Part shown: positions 16,901 to 20,602 of the stretch, in pieces
Layout: each line of letters starts with the position of its first letter
How positions within the stretch are numbered: position 1 is the first letter of the stretch
Assembly: GCA_037176905.1 (NCBI GenBank)
Contig: JBBBWG010021778.1
Location: 55,541 to 76,142 of the forward strand
From: Azolla pinnata
Lineage: Eukaryota > Streptophyta > Polypodiopsida > Salviniales > Salviniaceae
Direction: 5' to 3'
DNA length: 20,602 nucleotides
Made by a program: the position numbers and the translations under genes
The notes under the pieces: model-generated
Told to the model about the DNA's origin: nothing
Seen by the model: the letters and a program-made list of their open reading frames with translations, nothing else
Databases searched by the model: none

Positions 16901-19511
16901 CTGTAAAGAGAATCAATATATTTCAATAGTTTAAACATAGACCTCCTTATACAAAAATAACTGCTTCTATGGAAGTTGGAAGACTATTTTAACCACATAT
17001 ATTAAAATTAATAATGGGAAAGCCTCATAAATACACCTAAGTTCTCTTTTACTTCTCCAAATGCAATTTGATTTATTACCACCAGAATAATCTGATCAGT
17101 TTGATCCAAAGAATCTCCCTTTTTCCACGAATTTATTTAGAGCATATGGAAAAATAGAAGGAAAACGAGGGTACTTCAGATTTTTCCCTTTCAAATATGA
17201 AAATATATGGAACCTGCTTTTCCTTATAGGTTGATGTAACTTAACAACATTGTTCCCAGAGACTGAATTCGAAGAGGTATTCATAACTTCATCACGTGCA
17301 TCCTTTGCTTGTAAAGGTAGTCCAACCCGCGCAGTAGTGCTTGGTGATCGTGGTTTCTCAGTTGATGCAACTGGGTTCAGTTCACTAATTTTTCTATTTA
17401 TATCCTTTCCAGCTACAGAAACATTTGCTAACATTGTGTCACGATTGAATTTCCAAGAACCTTTTTTGTGCTTTCTCTCTTTCTCAATTTTCGACCTTAC
17501 ATCATAAATTTCATTATGAACAATGCTTCCATCTGGCATGGAAGAAGACAAAGGTGGATGATGAACAACTTCATCAGTACTAAAGTGCCGAGAGTTTGGA
17601 CCGAGGGATATTCCTGGTGACCCTACACCTCCATGTATGGGATTATTAAGAAGTCCTCCATCTCTTTCCCACATACTGTTCAGAGCACTGCGACTGTGCA
17701 TTTGATCTTTTCTGCGATGAAAATCTAGCATAGAGTCATGTGGCAAGCTGAACTGCCTTCCAATACCAGACAACTCTGTTTCCCCTTCCAACTTACTAAT
17801 GGGACTTGATCTCCCTGCTTTATGGATAGGTCTCAGGCCTCTCATAACATCTTCCATTCTTCCTAGTACTATATCTGGTGGTGGTGGCAGCGGTGGGAAA
17901 TACTTAGGAATATGTACCCTTGGACGAAGATTATCGAACCCCAGGTACGGATTCATCAGACCAGATCCTATGGCTGGATTTAAAGGATGATGCATAACAC
18001 TTGCCACAGTTTCTTGAGCTAAATGTATTGCATGAGCCCTCAGAAGGTTTTCTTGAGCTAGCACTTCTTGCAGATGAACCTACAGTTCATTGGGGAAGAA
18101 ATTGCAAGGTATGTAAGAACATTGAAACTTCCAAAAATAACATACAGATCATTTTTACTTCCCCAAAATGCCCACGTTTGTCTAGACTTAACTAATTGTC
18201 CATCTATCATTTTTCAGCAATCAATCTGTTGTTTATGCACTATTTCATCCATTTTTCTTCTCATTCATTCAGATGCTTGAGATCAATCAACCTTTTCCTC
18301 CAGTTGAGGTTTGCCAAAAGGCACTTGAACAAACAACAATATTTTAAGAGCGTCCCTCAAAGATTATCCTTTTTGAAATTGAAAAACTTACCCTCAGATC
18401 TAATATACAAGAGTATGAATGAACCGAGACTTACATTGGGCCTTCCAATTCCCCCAAAGGGACCGAATCCCTGAGGCAACCTAAATGGCCTTCCAGGACC
18501 CATGATACCAGGGGCAAAATTTCCTTGGTCCAACCCTAAAACCCTCATGTTTGCACCCCGGCCACCTGCTTTGTAGAAGGAATAAACGAATTAACAATAG
18601 GACACAGAGAAAAACTCCATCAAAAAAGAGCAGGAATCATAGCATTAACCTGAACCTGAAATCCGAGTGAGATTCTCCATTATTCTTTCACTGAAAATCA
18701 ATGTGATAAATCATGAGTAGCTTATATACATAAATGTAAGGCCTCAATTTTGCAACACACATTTAGAGATTACAGACTTAAGCAAGTGCATGTGTGTTTA
18801 TACATGACAGAAGCATCACAACACTGAATAAAGTTGATAATAAAGCTATAACTCTTAAGTGCAAGTCTACATTGCATTAGAGTAGCAACTTAGGAGCGTG
18901 TAATAGGATTATAAAGAAATATAATCCGAAATTCCACTCCAGAAGACCATAACTTAACTTCCCATAGCTATAAATAAAATTTTAGAGGATGACTCTGGCA
19001 CATTAACATCTATTCAATAGAAATGCAAGACTTTACGAAGTTCTTACAAAAGATATGTAGTTTTTGTCTAAACTTCAAGAAAAGAGAGTAAACATTCGGG
19101 TTCCAACCTGTAATATACTATGAAAGAGGCAAAATATAAGCATTTCCAATGTACTGTGTCTAAAAAGAAGGGATAAAGGCAGTCAACGTGTGAATCCTCC
19201 TAGGAAATAGCATCCAATCCGGGTTACAGAAAAAAAACAACTTCAGTGGTACAATTCTATGAAAATTTTGGTTGAAAACACAAGGATTACAAAACTTTGG
19301 GATAAATTAAGGAAGATGAAACAATAAACTTTACCTGGTATCTGAAGTGCAGTGCTGAGGACCTTCAACACCTGTATCTGCTCCTTCCTTCTTGCAATTT
19401 CGTTTACCTTCACAACTTACATGTCTTTCCCCCATAGCAATGGCTTTCCTCTTTTTCCACTCTGGGACATGAATTCCACTACCACTTTCACCTTCTGTAC
19501 CATTTTCATAA
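13924..19511 (-). CDS. Gly/Pro-rich nuclear-type protein with C-terminal RRM (5' end unresolved)
   Basis: Probable RNA-binding protein. Minus-strand exons joined in phase: 19511-19335, 18690-18650, 18565-18435, 18079-17214, 16900-16819, 15162-15074, 13972-13924, giving 477 residues to the TAG. Order: basic KKRK stretch, ERIMENLTRISG, a Gly/Pro/Phe-rich segment (GPGRPFRLPQGFGPFGGIG), a helical part HLQEVLAQENLLRAHAIHLA, a long polar part with KYFPPLPPPP and a KEKRKHKKGS-like basic patch, then one RRM: ILTVSGLPEDI, FEKLGKI, ATITISYASEAEAV, SYLAGKQITVDYE. The RRM is the functional evidence; splicing or RNA processing is inference. Exon 1 may instead start at ATG 19570 or at acceptor 19519, or further exons may lie beyond. 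I do not recognise the ortholog. Confidence 0.75.
15598..15955. repeat. Imperfect duplicate segments in RRM-gene intron
   Basis: A ~95-bp segment at about 15598-15700, containing CCAGGAGGAGAAGA and ATCCTTTAA, recurs with changes at about 15862-15955. Both lie in the 1.66-kb intron 15163-16818. Confidence 0.65.
17096..17213 (-). other. Alternative read-through 3' end of the large RRM-gene exon
   Basis: If the donor at 17213 (AAAAGCAG|GTTCCA) is not used, the frame continues for 38 residues, basic and aromatic (FHIFSYLKGKNLKYPRF and onward), and stops at 17096-17098. The result would be a protein without the RRM. The donor is weak beyond GT, but its use gives the exact phase and residues needed to begin the RRM. 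Confidence 0.35.
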
Positions 19512-20009
19512 CTGTAAAGCTGCTTCAATCCAGAAATAATGACCGTGAGTACCCATAAACTCACTGACATCAAGAGAAATGTTCAAATTGGCCATTCAAG
19601 TCATCTAAGACGTGATTTATACTTCTTTCCAATAGAAGAACTCCGTTTCTATGTGTACATTGAAATCAGGAACAAATAAGCAAAGAAAATCGAATTCTTT
19701 CAGTAGCAACATATTTTGTTAAAGAAGGAAAGGATGAGGAAGAATATAGCCAGGCCTCTCTGAAAGTCGTTCCTTCAAACTCGGGAAAAAATGAACATTA
19801 AGTGAAGAAAAGGAAAGCTGAAGAGCTTGAGAGCAATGTCTTCGTAACAATGCACAGGCTTATAGAAAGAGATACAGACACCTTCGTCTTCTTGCAAAAC
19901 AAATGCAACAGTATGATATTTCTAGAGGCAATTAACTGTGTATTTGAAAAACCTCAAACATTAACCTTAACCCAGCGTGATATCAATCTGAACTGTTTAC
20001 CCCTTCGTG

Positions 20010-20470
20010 AACATGACTCAATCAGTGAAATGGTTCTTGATTTACCCACATCATTTCTTTATTTGACATGATCAAAAGGTGGAAAGCCTTCCTGTTCTGG
20101 CTGAAGATACAACAAATACCGTTTCGTCCCTATAATACATTACAGAAAAAGGATCTATTGAAGTACTCGATCCTAGACCCTAACTCTAAACCTCAAATGT
20201 TCAGCAGTTTCAGGTTAACCCACACCTGATATCCATCTCAGCTTTTCTTCTCTTATTTTTACCTCTGCAAATATTTTGACTAACAGGACTCAATGAGGGC
20301 AATGCTTCTTAATAATCAACGAGAAACTCAACGAATTTACACAATTCATTTATTTACTTCACATGATCGGAAGGCAGAAAGTCATTCCTGCTCTGGCTGA
20401 AAGTCAGAAAATTACCTTTCCTCCCCACATCACCTTACAGTAAGAGCATTTCTTGAAGTACTTATCTGGA
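20010..20470. repeat. Diverged ~293-bp-period duplication
   Basis: About 20010-20168 and 20290-20467 align: GACTCAAT, CATGATC, GGAAGGC-like, TTCCTG(T/C)TCTGGCTGAA, ACATTACAG/ACCTTACAG and TTGAAGTACT recur in the same order. Identity is moderate, so the duplication is old. On the minus strand copy 2 reads KYFKKCSYCKVMWGGK before GTAATT; copy 1 has a stop in the matching place. Confidence 0.7.
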
Positions 20471-20520
20471 AAAATATATTGATCTAGCAGAAGATTCTCG
20501 AGACTCACGGATTATAATGC

Positions 20521-20526
<6 letters not shown>

Positions 20527-20597
<71 letters not shown>

Positions 20598-20602
20598 TCC
20601 CT
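20527..20602. repeat. Long (CT)33 microsatellite
   Basis: An uninterrupted CT run of 66 bp (20527-20592) followed by CCCTCTCCCT to the window end. CT/GA runs are frequent in plant leaders and promoters, so a transcription start may be near, but nothing else here proves it. Confidence 0.97.

Noticed and set aside
19802-20071. 89-codon plus-strand open frame
   Set aside because: Starts at GTG, has no domain, and overlaps the diverged duplication at 20010-20470.
1-20602. CRISPR arrays, tRNA or rRNA genes, intact transposon or virus
   Set aside because: The tandem repeats lack spacer structure, no cloverleaf or rRNA sequence was seen, and no transposase, integrase or reverse transcriptase motif is present in any frame I read.

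Overview
The window is nuclear DNA from a flowering plant. The evidence is two recognisable plant genes broken by short, T-rich GT-AG introns (a vacuolar processing enzyme and a KNOX-type regulator), repeated copies of the plant telomere heptamer CCCTAAA and its relatives, and many CT, CTT, GAT and TG microsatellites. I cannot name the species. Nothing looks bacterial, viral or like an intact transposon.

Layout: 1-540 is degenerate telomere-like DNA built as two ~240-bp copies of a larger unit. 799-4239 (+) is a complete nine-exon legumain/vacuolar processing enzyme gene of 522 codons, with catalytic His and Cys in place, one GC-AG intron, a duplicated splice donor, and an upstream overlapping ORF that itself reads like a signal peptide. 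4553-4731 holds three 61-bp tandem repeats. 5507-6919 (-) is a KNOX gene with KNOX1 and KNOX2 (MEINOX) but an acidic tail and stop codon where ELK and the homeodomain should be; it resembles the class M (KNATM) type. It is tail-to-tail with the protease gene. 6920-9670 is A/T-rich with microsatellites and telobox motifs and no gene I can support. 9672-11409 is a patchwork of interstitial telomere-like tracts, one good exon-like block of unknown family (10534-10761, -) and three ~200-bp telobox-bearing repeats. 11410-13923 holds weak coding traces and small repeats. 13924-19511 (-) is the 3' part of a gene for a Gly/Pro-rich protein ending in one RRM; seven exons can be joined in phase, and the 5' end is unresolved. 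The window closes with a diverged ~293-bp duplication and a 66-bp CT microsatellite.

The genes do not form a pathway: vacuolar protease, developmental transcription co-regulator and RNA-binding protein are ordinary plant neighbours. The point of most interest is the homeodomain-less KNOX gene, which has a possible in-frame retained intron and telobox motifs in intron 1 and upstream. The widespread telomere-heptamer derivatives, in opposite orientations on the two sides of 9.6-11.4 kb, are the second.
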